A stretch of DNA of 64,000 bases from Ruegeria sp. THAF57 (GCF_903914075.1 NZ_CAIWNQ010000003.1:434001-498000), one strand, 5' to 3'. Shown: positions 8,590 through 17,783, counted from the first letter of the stretch. Notes: a model not told the origin generated them from the sequence alone. Made by a program: numbers and translations.

Positions 8590-9861
8590 TCAGGCGACTT
8601 TGTTCTTGTTCGCCGCCCGACGGCGCGGTTTACGCGTGTTGGCGTTCATGAAGTCGATGACCAGCGGGCGGATGTTGTCGCGCCAACTGCGGCCGGCAAA
8701 GATACCGTAATGTCCCGCGCCGGGTTCAACGTGGCTCGCCTTTTTCGAATCTGGTAGCCCGGTGCAAAGATCAAGCGCCGCGATGCACTGACCGGGGGCC
8801 GAGATGTCGTCATTTGCGCCCTCGACTGTTTTCACGGCGACGTCGGTGATTTTCCCGATATCAACCTTGTGGCCTGCAACGACAAACTCGTTCCGCGCAA
8901 TTTCGCGGTTTTTAAAGACACGTTCGACCGTCGACAGATAGAATTCCGCGGTCATGTCCATCACCGCCAGATACTCGTCATAGAACCGGTTATGTGCGTC
9001 ATGATCCGACGCCTCACCGCGCATGACGCGCTGAATCTGATCCGAAAACGCCTTGGAATGGCGATCCGCGTTCATGGACATGAATGACGCCAGTTGCAGC
9101 AGGCCGGGATAAACCATGCGGCCAACGCCTTTGTACTTGAAGCCGACGCGCTGAATCATGGTCTCTTCCAACTGGCCCATTGTCACGCGGCGGCCAAAAT
9201 CGGTTACGTCAGTGGGTGTTGCGTCCGGGTCAACAGGCCCGCCGATCAGGGTCAGTGTGCTGGGCTGCGCTTTGGGCTCTACCTCCGCCAGATACGCGGT
9301 GGCGGCCAGTGTCAGCGGGGCGGGTTGGCAAACTGCAACAACATGAGTCTCTGGTCCCAGTTCTTTCATGAAATCGACAAGATAGAGGGTATAGTCCTCT
9401 ACATCGAACTTTCCTTCGGACACGGGGATATCGCGCGCATTATGCCAGTCGGTGACGTAGACTTCGCAATTGACCAACAGGCTTTTGACTGTCGAGCGCA
9501 GCAGCGTTGCATAGTGGCCGGACATGGGAGCGACCACCAGAACTTTGCGCGCTTGTTCTTCGCGCCCATTCACGCGGACGTGGATCAGGTCGCCGAACGG
9601 ACGCTCCAACACGGGGACGATATCGACAATATGGTCCCGGCCGTCCTCGCAGGTATAGGTGCGAATGCCCCAGTCGGGTTTGGCAATCATGCGCTGAAAG
9701 GTGCGTTCTGTCACCTCGCCCCAGGCCGCCATCATGCTGAACAGTGGATTGGGAACCATCGAAAACAGCGGGTAAGAGGCCATCGCACTGGCGGTTGCAC
9801 CCATCCACTGGTTGGTGTTGCGCATGGTTTCCATCAAGTCGTAGGTCATCATGTAGCGCAT
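8590..9861 (-). CDS. phaZ: Intracellular polyhydroxyalkanoate depolymerase
   Basis: A 423-residue intracellular PHB depolymerase that degrades native granules to hydroxybutyrate units. The protein opens with the family's MRYMMTYDLMETMRNTNQW, has the nucleophile motif VVAVCQPAPLTLAA (Cys about residue 178, matching the catalytic Cys known in this family) and ends with VEPGAGHYGIFAGRSW, which carries the His. An upstream in-frame ATG (9942) was rejected: AGGAG sits just ahead of 9861 and the conserved protein begins there. It diverges from phaC, with a PhaR-like site between the genes, so both can be tuned by granule status. Confidence 0.93.
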   Translation of the reverse strand: MRYMMTYDLMETMRNTNQWMGATASAMASYPLFSMVPNPLFSMMAAWGEVTERTFQRMIAKPDWGIRTYTCEDGRDHIVDIVPVLERPFGDLIHVRVNGREEQARKVLVVAPMSGHYATLLRSTVKSLLVNCEVYVTDWHNARDIPVSEGKFDVEDYTLYLVDFMKELGPETHVVAVCQPAPLTLAATAYLAEVEPKAQPSTLTLIGGPVDPDATPTDVTDFGRRVTMGQLEETMIQRVGFKYKGVGRMVYPGLLQLASFMSMNADRHSKAFSDQIQRVMRGEASDHDAHNRFYDEYLAVMDMTAEFYLSTVERVFKNREIARNEFVVAGHKVDIGKITDVAVKTVEGANDDISAPGQCIAALDLCTGLPDSKKASHVEPGAGHYGIFAGRSWRDNIRPLVIDFMNANTRKPRRRAANKNKVA

Positions 9862-9936
9862 AAAATGGGTCTCCTGGGTATCAGTCTGAAAGTTCGGACC
9901 ATTCGCCGCTTTGCCCATGGCATTTGCGACGTTATT

Positions 9937-9947
9937 CTGCATAGCAG
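9937..9947. promoter_or_regulatory. PhaR-type site CTGCATAGCAG
   Basis: A perfect CTGCnnnGCAG inverted repeat in the phaZ-phaC divergent region. It is 25 bases before phaC ATG and 76 bases upstream of phaZ ATG. TGC-rich inverted repeats of this kind are described as PhaR targets in Rhodobacter/Paracoccus. Two more copies lie before phaP. Confidence 0.7.
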
Positions 9948-9971
9948 CGAGGTTAGGGGGGAATTGTTAAA

Positions 9972-11774
9972 ATGACAACAAGTCAAGACCAGAGTCCGGA
10001 GCTAACCGAGGAACACCTTGAACGACTTAAAGAAAATATGAACAAAGTCGAAGAGCTTTCAAAGCGTCTGGTGGAAGTGATGGCCGGGAAAAAGGGTCAC
10101 AACCCCGCGCTGGACGGTCCGAATCAAGAGCTTTTTGCACGAGCAGCAACGGCATATTTTTCCGAGGCGTGGCAAAATCCCGCCAAGCTGATGGAACATC
10201 AGATCGAATTCTGGGGAAAATCCGTTCTAAACTTTGCCGAAGCGCAGAAGGCCATGACGACGGGCGAAGTTGATGACAGCGATACCGCCCCCAAGGACAA
10301 GCGCTTCAGCAATCCCATGTGGGAAGCAAATCCCTATTTCCGCTTTATTCGCCAGCAGTATCAAACCAATGCCGAGGTCATCACACAGGCCGTCGCATCG
10401 GTTGAAGACATGGACGAGAAGGACAAAAAGCGCCTGCGGTATTTCTCGCAACAGATCATCGACATGATGTCTCCGACCAATTTTCTGGCAACCAATCCCG
10501 ATGCTTTGGAAAAGGCGGTCGAAACTGAGGGGCAATCGCTGATCAAGGGGCTGGAAAACCTGGTTGCCGATCTTGAAGCCAACGATGGTGAAATGGTTGT
10601 CAGGTTGGCGGATGAGAGCGCCTTCGAAGTGGGCGGCAACATCGCTACAACGCCGGGTGAGGTTGTGTATCGCAACCGGCTAATGGAATTGATCCAATAC
10701 AAGCCTGAAACCGAGACAGTTTGCGAAACGCCGCTTGTTCTGTTCCCGCCCTGGATCAACAAATTCTACATTCTGGATCTCAAGGCACAGAACAGCCTGA
10801 TCAAATGGGTGACTGAGCAGGGATATACCTTGTTTGTCGTAAGCTGGGTCAATGCAAATGAGTCCCACGCCGATATCGGTATGGGGGATTACGTCGAAGA
10901 AGGGTTCCTGACCGCGATCGAACAGGTCAAGTCGATCTGCAAGGTCAAGCAAGTGAACGCTGTAGGTTACTGTATCGCGGGAACCACGCTTAGCCTGACC
11001 CTGTCCCTTCTCAAGCAGCGGGGGGACAAGTCGATCAAGTCCGCCACGTTCTTTACCGCTCTTACGGATTTCGGCGATCAGGGAGAGTTCACGCCCTTTC
11101 TGCAAAACGACTTCGTGGACGGAATCGAAGATCAGATTTCCAAGGATGGAATTCTGAAAGCCTGGGTGGTTGGACGAACGATGTCGTTTCTGCGCTCGAA
11201 TGATCTGATCTATGGGCCTGCGATCCGCAGCTATATGATGGGCGAGACACCACCCGCATTCGACCTACTGTTCTGGAACGGAGATGGTGCGAATTTGCCC
11301 GGTCGTATGGCTGTGGAGTATCTGCGCGGCCTGTGCCAGAGCAACGACTTCGTCAACGACGGGTTCGAGTTGCTGGGGCATAAACTGCATGTCCGTGATG
11401 TCGACGTTCCGTTGATGGCCATCACCTGCGAAACGGACCACATCGCAGCATGGAAGGATTGCTATCGCGGCGTGCAGCAGATGGGATCGAAGTCAAAGAC
11501 GTTCATCGTGTCAGAATCCGGCCATATCGCGGGGATCGTGAACCCGCCCAGCAAAAAGAAATATGGCCATTACACCAACACCAATTTGAAAGCGGATGCA
11601 GAGACTTGGATGAAAGAGGCCGAGTACCATCAGGGATCGTGGTGGCCCCGCTGGGAGGCCTGGCTAAAAAAGCGGTCAGGCAAACAGGTTCAGGCGCGTA
11701 CACCGGGCGATTCGGATCATCCGCCACTGGCGCCCGCGCCCGGAACGTATGTTTTGGTTAAGTCAACAAATTGA
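9972..11774 (+). CDS. phaC: Class I poly(3-hydroxyalkanoate) synthase
   Basis: A 600-residue class I PHA synthase that polymerises (R)-3-hydroxyacyl-CoA on the granule surface. The N-terminal domain leads to the Abhydrolase region with WINKFYILDL, the lipase-like box GYCIAGTT (nucleophilic Cys about residue 334), an Asp in CETDHIAAW and the His in SESGHIAGIVNPP. The length is normal for class I. It starts at ATG 9972. It heads phaC-phaP-phaR, with a phaP promoter of its own between 11775 and 11904. No PhaE/PhaR subunit of class III/IV is present, which supports class I. Confidence 0.95.
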   Translation: MTTSQDQSPELTEEHLERLKENMNKVEELSKRLVEVMAGKKGHNPALDGPNQELFARAATAYFSEAWQNPAKLMEHQIEFWGKSVLNFAEAQKAMTTGEVDDSDTAPKDKRFSNPMWEANPYFRFIRQQYQTNAEVITQAVASVEDMDEKDKKRLRYFSQQIIDMMSPTNFLATNPDALEKAVETEGQSLIKGLENLVADLEANDGEMVVRLADESAFEVGGNIATTPGEVVYRNRLMELIQYKPETETVCETPLVLFPPWINKFYILDLKAQNSLIKWVTEQGYTLFVVSWVNANESHADIGMGDYVEEGFLTAIEQVKSICKVKQVNAVGYCIAGTTLSLTLSLLKQRGDKSIKSATFFTALTDFGDQGEFTPFLQNDFVDGIEDQISKDGILKAWVVGRTMSFLRSNDLIYGPAIRSYMMGETPPAFDLLFWNGDGANLPGRMAVEYLRGLCQSNDFVNDGFELLGHKLHVRDVDVPLMAITCETDHIAAWKDCYRGVQQMGSKSKTFIVSESGHIAGIVNPPSKKKYGHYTNTNLKADAETWMKEAEYHQGSWWPRWEAWLKKRSGKQVQARTPGDSDHPPLAPAPGTYVLVKSTN

Positions 11775-11799
11775 TTTTGTGTGGCTTTTTATTTTTCGC

Positions 11800-11839
11800 T
11801 GCGACGCAGCAATAAATTTCTTGCAATGCTGCAATGCAG
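11800..11839. promoter_or_regulatory. Two PhaR-type sites ahead of phaP
   Basis: CTGCGACGCAG at 11800-11810 and CTGCAATGCAG at 11829-11839 both fit CTGCnnnGCAG exactly. They lie 29 bases apart, about three helical turns, and 65-105 bases before the phasin start. Phasin promoters are the classic PhaR target, so repression until PHB titrates PhaR away is the expected use. Confidence 0.75.
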
Positions 11840-11904
11840 CAACCATATTGTCTTCAAGCTGATGAAAACCGGGGTGGGCCCGGTTCGGCAAAAGGATTAG
11901 GACA

Positions 11905-12351
11905 ATGGCAAAGACTCAAGACTTTACCGCGACCCTGAAAGACATGATGGGCGCGTTCCCTGTTGACACCACCGCTCTGGAAGGTGCCTTCAAGTCGACC
12001 GCAAGCCTGAATGAAAAGCTGTCGGGTGTTGCGCTGGACGCCGCTGAAAAGTCGGCTGAAATCTCGAACAAATGGACCAAAGACACTCTGGCCAAACTGA
12101 CCGAGATGTCGAAAGCAAAAGCAGAACCTGCTGAATACGCAAAAGCTGCGACTGATTTCGCAAGCGCGTCGGCTGAAGTTGCTGCAGAAAATCTGGCGGC
12201 CTTCGCCGAAATCGCGAAAAAAGTTCAGACCGAAACTGTTGAGCTGCTGATGGCTGCTGGCAAAGAAGCTGCGGAAGACGCAACTGCTGCTGTCAAGAAA
12301 GCAACCAACGACGTGACAGCCGCTGCCAAGAAAGCAACTGCTGCCAAGTAA
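11905..12351 (+). CDS. phaP: Phasin (PHB granule coat protein)
   Basis: A 148-residue phasin that coats PHB granules and limits their size. It is nearly all helix, rich in Ala, Lys, Glu and Thr with no Cys, starts MAKTQDFTATLKDMMGAFP and ends in a Lys-Ala-rich tail (AAAKKATAAK), typical of alphaproteobacterial phasins. The start follows AAAGGATTAGGACA. Twin PhaR sites upstream and a strong terminator downstream imply a separately regulated, abundant transcript between phaC and phaR. Confidence 0.9.
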   Translation: MAKTQDFTATLKDMMGAFPVDTTALEGAFKSTASLNEKLSGVALDAAEKSAEISNKWTKDTLAKLTEMSKAKAEPAEYAKAATDFASASAEVAAENLAAFAEIAKKVQTETVELLMAAGKEAAEDATAAVKKATNDVTAAAKKATAAK

Positions 12352-12401
12352 AGAGAATGCCGCGAGGCGCACCCATTCCTCCCAACCGGTGCAATCGCGC
12401 A

Positions 12402-12432
12402 GGGCAGGTCGAAAGACCTGCCCTTTCTTTTT
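12402..12432 (+). terminator. Rho-independent terminator of phaP
   Basis: GGGCAGGTC (12402-12410), loop GAAA and GACCTGCCC (12415-12423) form a perfect 9-bp stem with a stable tetraloop, followed by TTTCTTTTT. Confidence 0.9.
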
Positions 12433-12435
12433 GTG

Positions 12436-12466
12436 CTGCAGTCGCATAACCTCTGCTGCAACGCAT
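12436..12466. promoter_or_regulatory. Degenerate PhaR-like half-sites before phaR
   Basis: CTGCAGTCGCAT (12436-12447, four-base spacer) and CTGCAACGCAT (12456-12466) each match all but the last base of the CTGC-GCAG repeat. They lie just upstream of the phaR ribosome binding site, so weak autoregulation is plausible. Confidence 0.45.
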
Positions 12467-12487
12467 CATCCTTGGGGAGGGAAACCG

Positions 12488-13042
12488 GTGGCAGACCAGG
12501 AAAAACCGTTACTAATCAAACGATATGCCAGTCGTCGGCTGTATAACACCGAGACCAGCGATTACGTCACGCTCGAGGATATCGCGGCATTTATTCGTGA
12601 CGGGCGGGAAGTGCAGATTATCGACCTGAAAACCGGGGATGATCTGACGCGGCAATATCTGCTTCAAATCATTGCCGAACATGAAAGCCGGGGCGAAAAT
12701 GTGCTGCCTGTGAATGTGCTGAATGATCTTGTGCGCAGTTATATGTTGCCGGGCGGAGGTATGATGCCTCAGTTCCTGCAAAGCTCGTTCGAGATGCTGC
12801 GCGAAAGCCAAAGCAAGATGATGGAAAACATGAGCGCAATGAACCCGATGTCTCAGATGCCGGGGTTCGAGGCGATGCAGGCGCAGCAACAGGCATTTCT
12901 TAAAGCGATGACCGGTGGTTTGTCCGGCGGTTGGTCCGGTCCGGACAAGGAAGACGGAGGTAAGTCCGAGCCGAAAGAGGATCTGGACGATATCAAAAAG
13001 CAGCTTGCCGAATTGCAGCAGAAACTGTCCAAGCTGAACTGA
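12488..13042 (+). CDS. phaR: PHB-responsive repressor PhaR
   Basis: A 184-residue PhaR. The N-terminal PHB/PHA accumulation regulator DNA-binding domain reads KRYASRRLYNTETSDYVTLE, followed by the granule-binding region (LLQIIAEHESRGENVLPVNV) and a Met/Gln-rich segment. The C-terminus (LDDIKKQLAELQQKLSKL) is a short coiled coil. It begins with GTG at 12488 behind GGGGAGG; the conserved protein starts exactly there. PhaR binds DNA when free and PHB when granules form, releasing the phasin promoter. The three CTGCnnnGCAG sites in this window are its likely targets. Confidence 0.93.
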   Translation: MADQEKPLLIKRYASRRLYNTETSDYVTLEDIAAFIRDGREVQIIDLKTGDDLTRQYLLQIIAEHESRGENVLPVNVLNDLVRSYMLPGGGMMPQFLQSSFEMLRESQSKMMENMSAMNPMSQMPGFEAMQAQQQAFLKAMTGGLSGGWSGPDKEDGGKSEPKEDLDDIKKQLAELQQKLSKLN

Positions 13043-13059
13043 TCTAGCCCTTTAAAACG

Positions 13060-13089
13060 AAAAAAGCCCGCCTTTGGCGGGCTTTTTTG
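13060..13089. terminator. Bidirectional terminator between phaR and the aminotransferase
   Basis: AAAAAAGCCCGCC-TTT-GGCGGGCTTTTTT is a near-perfect palindrome with A and T tracts on both sides. It terminates phaR and the convergent aminotransferase gene. Confidence 0.92.
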
Positions 13090-13103
13090 TGATGGGCTGT
13101 AGG

Positions 13104-14318
13104 TCAGGTGCCGAAGGCCATCGCTGGTGCAGTAACCTCGCCGACGGATGCCAGCAAAATATCGGCGATTACGTCCAATTCCTCGCGGGTCAGGCGCACA
13201 GGCAGGCGAACGTCGCAAGCCTTCATCAACATCGCTCGGGTTTGGGGCAGTTCGACCTGCTCAGGCAGGAATTGCCAGTTCCAAAAGGCGCGGGCATTGT
13301 CTTCGCTCAGGCCAAAAACCTGCACTTTGACACCGCGCGCCTCGGATGCCGCCGCAAAAGCGCGGATGTCATCATCGCTGAGGCCGACCAGGTTAAACTG
13401 GATCGAGTCCGGGGCCCGGCGTTCAGGCGACAGCGGGGCGGGCACGTCGATATTCGGCGACGTGTTCAGGCGATCCGCGACATAGTCGTGATTGGACAGA
13501 CCGTCGCGCACGCGACGCGGCAGTTCAGGGATCTGTGGTCGGATCACGGCGGCGCTGAGGTTGCTCATCCGCAGATTATACAGCGGTAGCTGGTTCTGCC
13601 AGCGGGCAAAGGCCTGCTCCAACTCGGGCGAGTTGTCTCCGTGTGGGCCTTTGTGTTTTTTCCAGTTGTGCTCATAAGCGCCCGACATGATGACGGCGCG
13701 TGCCACCAAATCCGCGTCATCGGTGATCAGAATGCCGCCTTCGCCTGCGTTGATCATCTTATAGGACTGAAACGAGAAACAGCCGACTTTACCGATCGTG
13801 CCAATATTGCGCCCGTGCCACGTGGTGCCCAGCGAATGGGCTGCGTCTTCGATTACGGGAATGTCGCGGGCATCACACAACGCCATGATTGCATCCATGT
13901 CAGACGTGTGTCCGCGCATATGGCTGATGATCACAGCCTGAACATCGTCCAGTTTGGTGGCAAAATCTGCCATGTCGATGCGGTAATTTTCAGCAACTTC
14001 GCACAGTACCGGAATGCAATCTGCGTGAACGACCGAGGACGGAACAGCCGCAAAGGTAAAGCCGGGGATCAGGACACGTGCGTCGCGCGGCAGGCCCAAG
14101 GCTTTGAGCGACAGGAACAGCGCAGCCGAGCAGGACGAAACCGCTAGAGCGTACTTGGTTCCTAGCAACTCGGCGAATTCCGCCTCAAGCAATGCAACTG
14201 GCGCGTCTTGTGGCGCGGTATAGCGAAACAGGTCGCCCGACTGCATCAAGGCGTCGATGGCTTCGCGGGCGGCTGCGGGGATGGGTTCGGCGTCATGAAC
14301 GTTTGGAGGAAGCGTCAT
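13104..14318 (-). CDS. DegT/DnrJ/EryC1/StrS-family PLP aminotransferase
   Basis: A 404-residue fold-type I PLP enzyme. AVSSCSAALFLSLKAL binds the cofactor phosphate, VIEDAAHSLGTTW carries the Asp that contacts the pyridine nitrogen, and SFQSYKMINAGEGGI contains the Schiff-base Lys. Most relatives transaminate keto-sugars, but here the neighbours are gamma-glutamylpolyamine-type genes and there is no sugar nucleotide gene. A role in amine or aminoaldehyde metabolism is therefore possible. It lies 104 bases downstream of the oxidase gene on the same strand, so it may be in the same transcript or have its own promoter. Confidence 0.8.
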   Translation of the reverse strand: MTLPPNVHDAEPIPAAAREAIDALMQSGDLFRYTAPQDAPVALLEAEFAELLGTKYALAVSSCSAALFLSLKALGLPRDARVLIPGFTFAAVPSSVVHADCIPVLCEVAENYRIDMADFATKLDDVQAVIISHMRGHTSDMDAIMALCDARDIPVIEDAAHSLGTTWHGRNIGTIGKVGCFSFQSYKMINAGEGGILITDDADLVARAVIMSGAYEHNWKKHKGPHGDNSPELEQAFARWQNQLPLYNLRMSNLSAAVIRPQIPELPRRVRDGLSNHDYVADRLNTSPNIDVPAPLSPERRAPDSIQFNLVGLSDDDIRAFAAASEARGVKVQVFGLSEDNARAFWNWQFLPEQVELPQTRAMLMKACDVRLPVRLTREELDVIADILLASVGEVTAPAMAFGT

Positions 14319-14422
14319 ATTTGGTTTTCCCGAATTCTATCTTTAGGAAAGATAAAGCTAATCCTCGGTCAATCCAAGTCTTCATTCGCCCTTACGGCGA
14401 AATTTCACCAATCTGTCGTGAA

Positions 14423-15733
14423 TCAAAGGCCCAGCCGGTCCCGCAGCGCAAACCATGTCATCGCCAGCACCAGCAGGGGGCTGCGTAGGGTGGCGCCCCC
14501 TGGGAAGGGTAGGGTTGGGACGCGGGCCATCGTGTCGAACCCTTCGGCCTGCCCTTGAATGGCCAGCGCCATCAACTGCCCTGCATGGGTCGCAGTTCCA
14601 ACGCCGTGACCAGAGTAGCCCGAAGCTGACAGGATATTGGGCGCAACCCGTGTCAGATAGGGCATCCGCCGCATGGTGATCGCTAGCGTACCGCCCCAGG
14701 CGTAGTCGATCTTCACATCGCGCAGATGCGGAAAAATCTCGACCATCGGTTTGCGCACTTTGGCGGCGATGTCCGCAGGGAAGCTATAACCATAGCTCTC
14801 GCCGCCGCCAAACAGCAGCCGGTTATCGGCGCTAAGGCGGAAGTAGTTCACCACGAATTTCGTATCGGCCACGGCTACGTCGCGCGTCAGCACACGAGCG
14901 GCGTCAGTGCCCAATGGTTCGGTCGCCGCGATGAAATTGTTGATCGGCATGACCCGCGCCGCGACCTTGCCGTTCAGCCCACCCAAATAGCCGTTGCAGG
15001 CCAGAATGACGTGATCGGCAGTGACCTTGCCCTGTGCGGCGTGAACGACGGCGGGTGCGGTTTCCTCGATCCCCGTCACCTCGGTGCTTTCATAAATCCG
15101 CACGCCCGCCTTGGCTGCGGCCTGCGCCAGACCCAAAGCATAGTTCAGCGGGTGCAGATGGGCGGCCCCCATATCCAGATAGCCGCCGCGATAGGCAGGC
15201 GAGGGGCATAGGCCATGGCCCGCGCCTTCGTCCAGCAGCTCCATCTGGTCATAGCCATAACGGTCGGACAGATGCGCCGCATGGTCGTGCAGCTCCTGCT
15301 GTTCGCCGGTGCTGAGGCCCAGAACGGCGACACCCGGTTTCAGATCACAGTCGATCTGGTGCTTGGCGATCAGCGATTTGACCAGAGCCTTTGCGTCTTC
15401 GGCCAGATCCCACAGCTTTGCCGCGTCGTCATCGCCGACCAGCCGCTCAAGGTCCTCCTGATCCATCCGCTGCGCACTGCCCAATTGGCCGCCATTGCGG
15501 CCCGACGCGCCGAAGCCCACGCAATGCGCCTCAAGCAGCACCACGCTGAATCCGGCTTCGGCCAGATGCAGCGCAGCGGACAAACCGGTGTACCCGCCGC
15601 CGACCACGCAGACATCCGCCTTTTCATCGCCCGCCAGAACAGGAAAGCGGTCGATCGGATTGGCCGTGGCCGCGTACCAACTGGCCGGATACTCGGCCTT
15701 GCGGTCGTTGGAATAAAGCAGGTTCATCGCCAT
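14423..15733 (-). CDS. FAD oxidoreductase, gamma-glutamylputrescine oxidase-like
   Basis: A 436-residue DAO-fold flavoprotein. ADVCVVGGGYTGLSAALHL binds FAD, GFGASGRNGGQLGSAQR is the family signature and SGYSGHGVGTATHAGQ is the C-terminal flavin contact. The PuuB/OrdL family oxidises gamma-glutamylated amines (for example gamma-glutamylputrescine) to the aldehyde with H2O2 production. The ATG at 15733 lies 3 bases after the upstream glutamine synthetase-like stop, so the two are translated together. The exact amine is not determinable: putrescine is the E. coli precedent, while ethanolamine or isopropylamine are alternatives in bacteria. Confidence 0.85.
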   Translation of the reverse strand: MAMNLLYSNDRKAEYPASWYAATANPIDRFPVLAGDEKADVCVVGGGYTGLSAALHLAEAGFSVVLLEAHCVGFGASGRNGGQLGSAQRMDQEDLERLVGDDDAAKLWDLAEDAKALVKSLIAKHQIDCDLKPGVAVLGLSTGEQQELHDHAAHLSDRYGYDQMELLDEGAGHGLCPSPAYRGGYLDMGAAHLHPLNYALGLAQAAAKAGVRIYESTEVTGIEETAPAVVHAAQGKVTADHVILACNGYLGGLNGKVAARVMPINNFIAATEPLGTDAARVLTRDVAVADTKFVVNYFRLSADNRLLFGGGESYGYSFPADIAAKVRKPMVEIFPHLRDVKIDYAWGGTLAITMRRMPYLTRVAPNILSASGYSGHGVGTATHAGQLMALAIQGQAEGFDTMARVPTLPFPGGATLRSPLLVLAMTWFALRDRLGL

Positions 15734-15736
15734 GCC

Positions 15737-17095
15737 TCAGACATTCAACAGCAGATGTTCGCGCTCCCACGGAGAGATAACCTGCAGGAATTCTTCATAC
15801 TCGGCGCGTTTGACGATGCCATAGACGCGAGCAAACTCGGGGCCCAGAACCTCGTGCAAGGCGGTCGCCTCATCAAACAGGTCCAGCGCATTGCCCATGA
15901 CCTGCGGGATATCGCCTTCGCCTTCGTAAGCGTCGCCATAGAACTGACGGCGCGGGCGTTCCTGTTGAACCAGTCCCAGATAGCCGCAGGCCAATGACAG
16001 GGCGATGCCCAGATAAGGGTTGCAATCCATACCGGCGATGCGGTTTTCGACACGGCGCGCCTCGGGGCCGGACAGCGGCACGCGGATGCCGGTGGTACGG
16101 TTGTCGCGCGCCCATTCCAGATTGATCGGGGCTGCGTGGTCTTTCACGTAACGGCGGTATGAATTCACATAGGGCGCCATCACCGCCAGACCCGAGGGCA
16201 GGTGGTTCTGCAACCCGGCGATGAAGTGGTAAAACGCGTCTGTCTCACCCCCTTGCGGGCCGGAAAAGATGTTCTGCCCGGTTTCCATGTCGATGATCGA
16301 GTGGTGGATATGCATGGCCGAACCCGGCTCATCCACGATCGGTTTCGCCATGAAAGTGGCAAAGCAGTTATGGCGCAGCGCGGCCTCGCGGATCAGGCGC
16401 TTGAAGTAAAATACCTCATCCGCCAGCTTGACCGGGTTACCGTGGCGCAAGTTGATTTCCAACTGCCCGGCGCCGCCTTCCTGCGTGATGCCGTCAATCT
16501 CGAACCCTTGGTGTTCGGCGAAATCATAGATGTCGTCGATCACCGGGCCGAACTCATCGACGGCAGTCATCGAGTATGCCTGTCGCGCCGCCGCCGGACG
16601 GCCCGAACGCCCCATCATTGGCTTGATGCCTTGGGCGGGGTCCACGTTGGGAGCGACCAGAAAGAACTCCATCTCGGGGGCCACGACCGGTTTCCAGCCC
16701 TTGTCGTGATACATCTGCACCACGCGTTTCAGCACGTTGCGCGGGCTGAACGGGATCGGGTTATCATCGCGGTCATAGGCGTCGTGGATCACCTGCAACG
16801 TCCAGTCGCCGGTCCACGGGGCCGCAGAAGCAGTCGAGAAATCGGGTTTCAGGATCATGTCCCGCTCAATAAAGCCGTCCTCGCCCGCGGCCTCACCCCA
16901 GTCGCCGGTGATGGTCTGGTAGAAAATGCTGTCGGGCAGGTGGAAATAGGCTTGCTTGGCGAATTTCGAGGCTGGCACCGCCTTACCCCGCGCAATACCG
17001 GGCAAATCCGAGATGATGCATTCAACCTCGTCCAAACGCTGACCTTCGATATAAGATTGTGCTGCCTGCGGTAGTTGATCTTTCCAGTCGGCCAT
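15737..17095 (-). CDS. Glutamine synthetase-like gamma-glutamylamine ligase (PuuA-type)
   Basis: A 452-residue type III-like glutamine synthetase family member, expected to join glutamate to an amine with ATP. The N-terminal beta-grasp region reads CIISDLPGIARGKAVPASKF. The catalytic domain has APEMEFFLV and EGGAGQLEINLRHG (metal-binding Glu residues), MHIHHSIID (conserved His) and RIAGMDCNPYLGIALSLACG. Variation from true GlnA in the ammonia pocket and the PuuB/PuuD-like neighbours point to an amine rather than ammonia as acceptor. Its start overlaps the amidotransferase stop (TGATG at 17093-17097), indicating tight coupling. Confidence 0.85.
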   Translation of the reverse strand: MADWKDQLPQAAQSYIEGQRLDEVECIISDLPGIARGKAVPASKFAKQAYFHLPDSIFYQTITGDWGEAAGEDGFIERDMILKPDFSTASAAPWTGDWTLQVIHDAYDRDDNPIPFSPRNVLKRVVQMYHDKGWKPVVAPEMEFFLVAPNVDPAQGIKPMMGRSGRPAAARQAYSMTAVDEFGPVIDDIYDFAEHQGFEIDGITQEGGAGQLEINLRHGNPVKLADEVFYFKRLIREAALRHNCFATFMAKPIVDEPGSAMHIHHSIIDMETGQNIFSGPQGGETDAFYHFIAGLQNHLPSGLAVMAPYVNSYRRYVKDHAAPINLEWARDNRTTGIRVPLSGPEARRVENRIAGMDCNPYLGIALSLACGYLGLVQQERPRRQFYGDAYEGEGDIPQVMGNALDLFDEATALHEVLGPEFARVYGIVKRAEYEEFLQVISPWEREHLLLNV

Positions 17096-17775
17096 CAGGC
17101 CCTCTCTTTCTTCAAAAACTCCGCCATGAATTGCCCGATCTTGGGGTTGTCGTCATTAGCGGGCAGGCGGTTGGTCGCGGCCTGCATTAATTCATCTGGC
17201 ACAAGACCTTTACCACGCGTGTCCATCAAACCCTTGATGAACCCGTCGCCGTATTCCGGATGGGCCTGAACGGTCCAGATTGTATCACCATAAGCGACCA
17301 TGGCGTTCTGGCAGAAGTCGTTGGTGCCGGTCACGCGAGCGCCGTCGGGCAGGGCAACTACCTGATCCTGATGCCACGCGTTCAGCGTAACGGTCTGCCC
17401 ATCCAGGTCATAGTCGGTGCGTCCCACCGCCCAGCCACCTGTGAACTTTTCAACTTTGCCGCCCAAGGCTTGCGCAATGATCTGGTGGCCAAAGCAGACC
17501 CCGATCAGTGGCTGGCCCTTGTCGCGGATCGCGCGGATCAACTCTTCTAGCGGCGGTATCCACGCGTGGTCCTCGTACGCGCCATGGCGCGAGCCGGTGA
17601 TGACCCAGCCATCGGCTGCATCGGTGCTGTCGGGGAACTGCCCGTCCACCACGTTGAAGGTTTCAAACGTAAAGCCGTTGCCACCCAGCAGGGTACGGAA
17701 CATGCCGTCATATGTGCCGAATTCTGAACGCAGGTCATCGGGGGGGTGGCCGGTTACAAGGATGCCGATTTTCAT
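17095..17775 (-). CDS. Class I glutamine amidotransferase-like hydrolase (PuuD-type)
   Basis: A 226-residue class I amidotransferase domain with the nucleophile elbow LIGVCFGHQIIAQALGG and the His-x-Glu pair in QAHPEYGDGF. There is no synthetase domain, so it probably acts as a free gamma-glutamyl hydrolase, releasing glutamate from a gamma-glutamylated product as PuuD does. It is first in the transcript that continues into the ligase (15737) and oxidase (14423). The palindrome at 17784-17799 ends 8 bases before its ATG, so a bound regulator would directly block this leader. Confidence 0.82.
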   Translation of the reverse strand: MKIGILVTGHPPDDLRSEFGTYDGMFRTLLGGNGFTFETFNVVDGQFPDSTDAADGWVITGSRHGAYEDHAWIPPLEELIRAIRDKGQPLIGVCFGHQIIAQALGGKVEKFTGGWAVGRTDYDLDGQTVTLNAWHQDQVVALPDGARVTGTNDFCQNAMVAYGDTIWTVQAHPEYGDGFIKGLMDTRGKGLVPDELMQAATNRLPANDDNPKIGQFMAEFLKKERA

Positions 17776-17783
17776 GGGTCACC

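Noticed and set aside
9094..9975. 293-codon plus frame
   Set aside because: Antisense shadow of phaZ.
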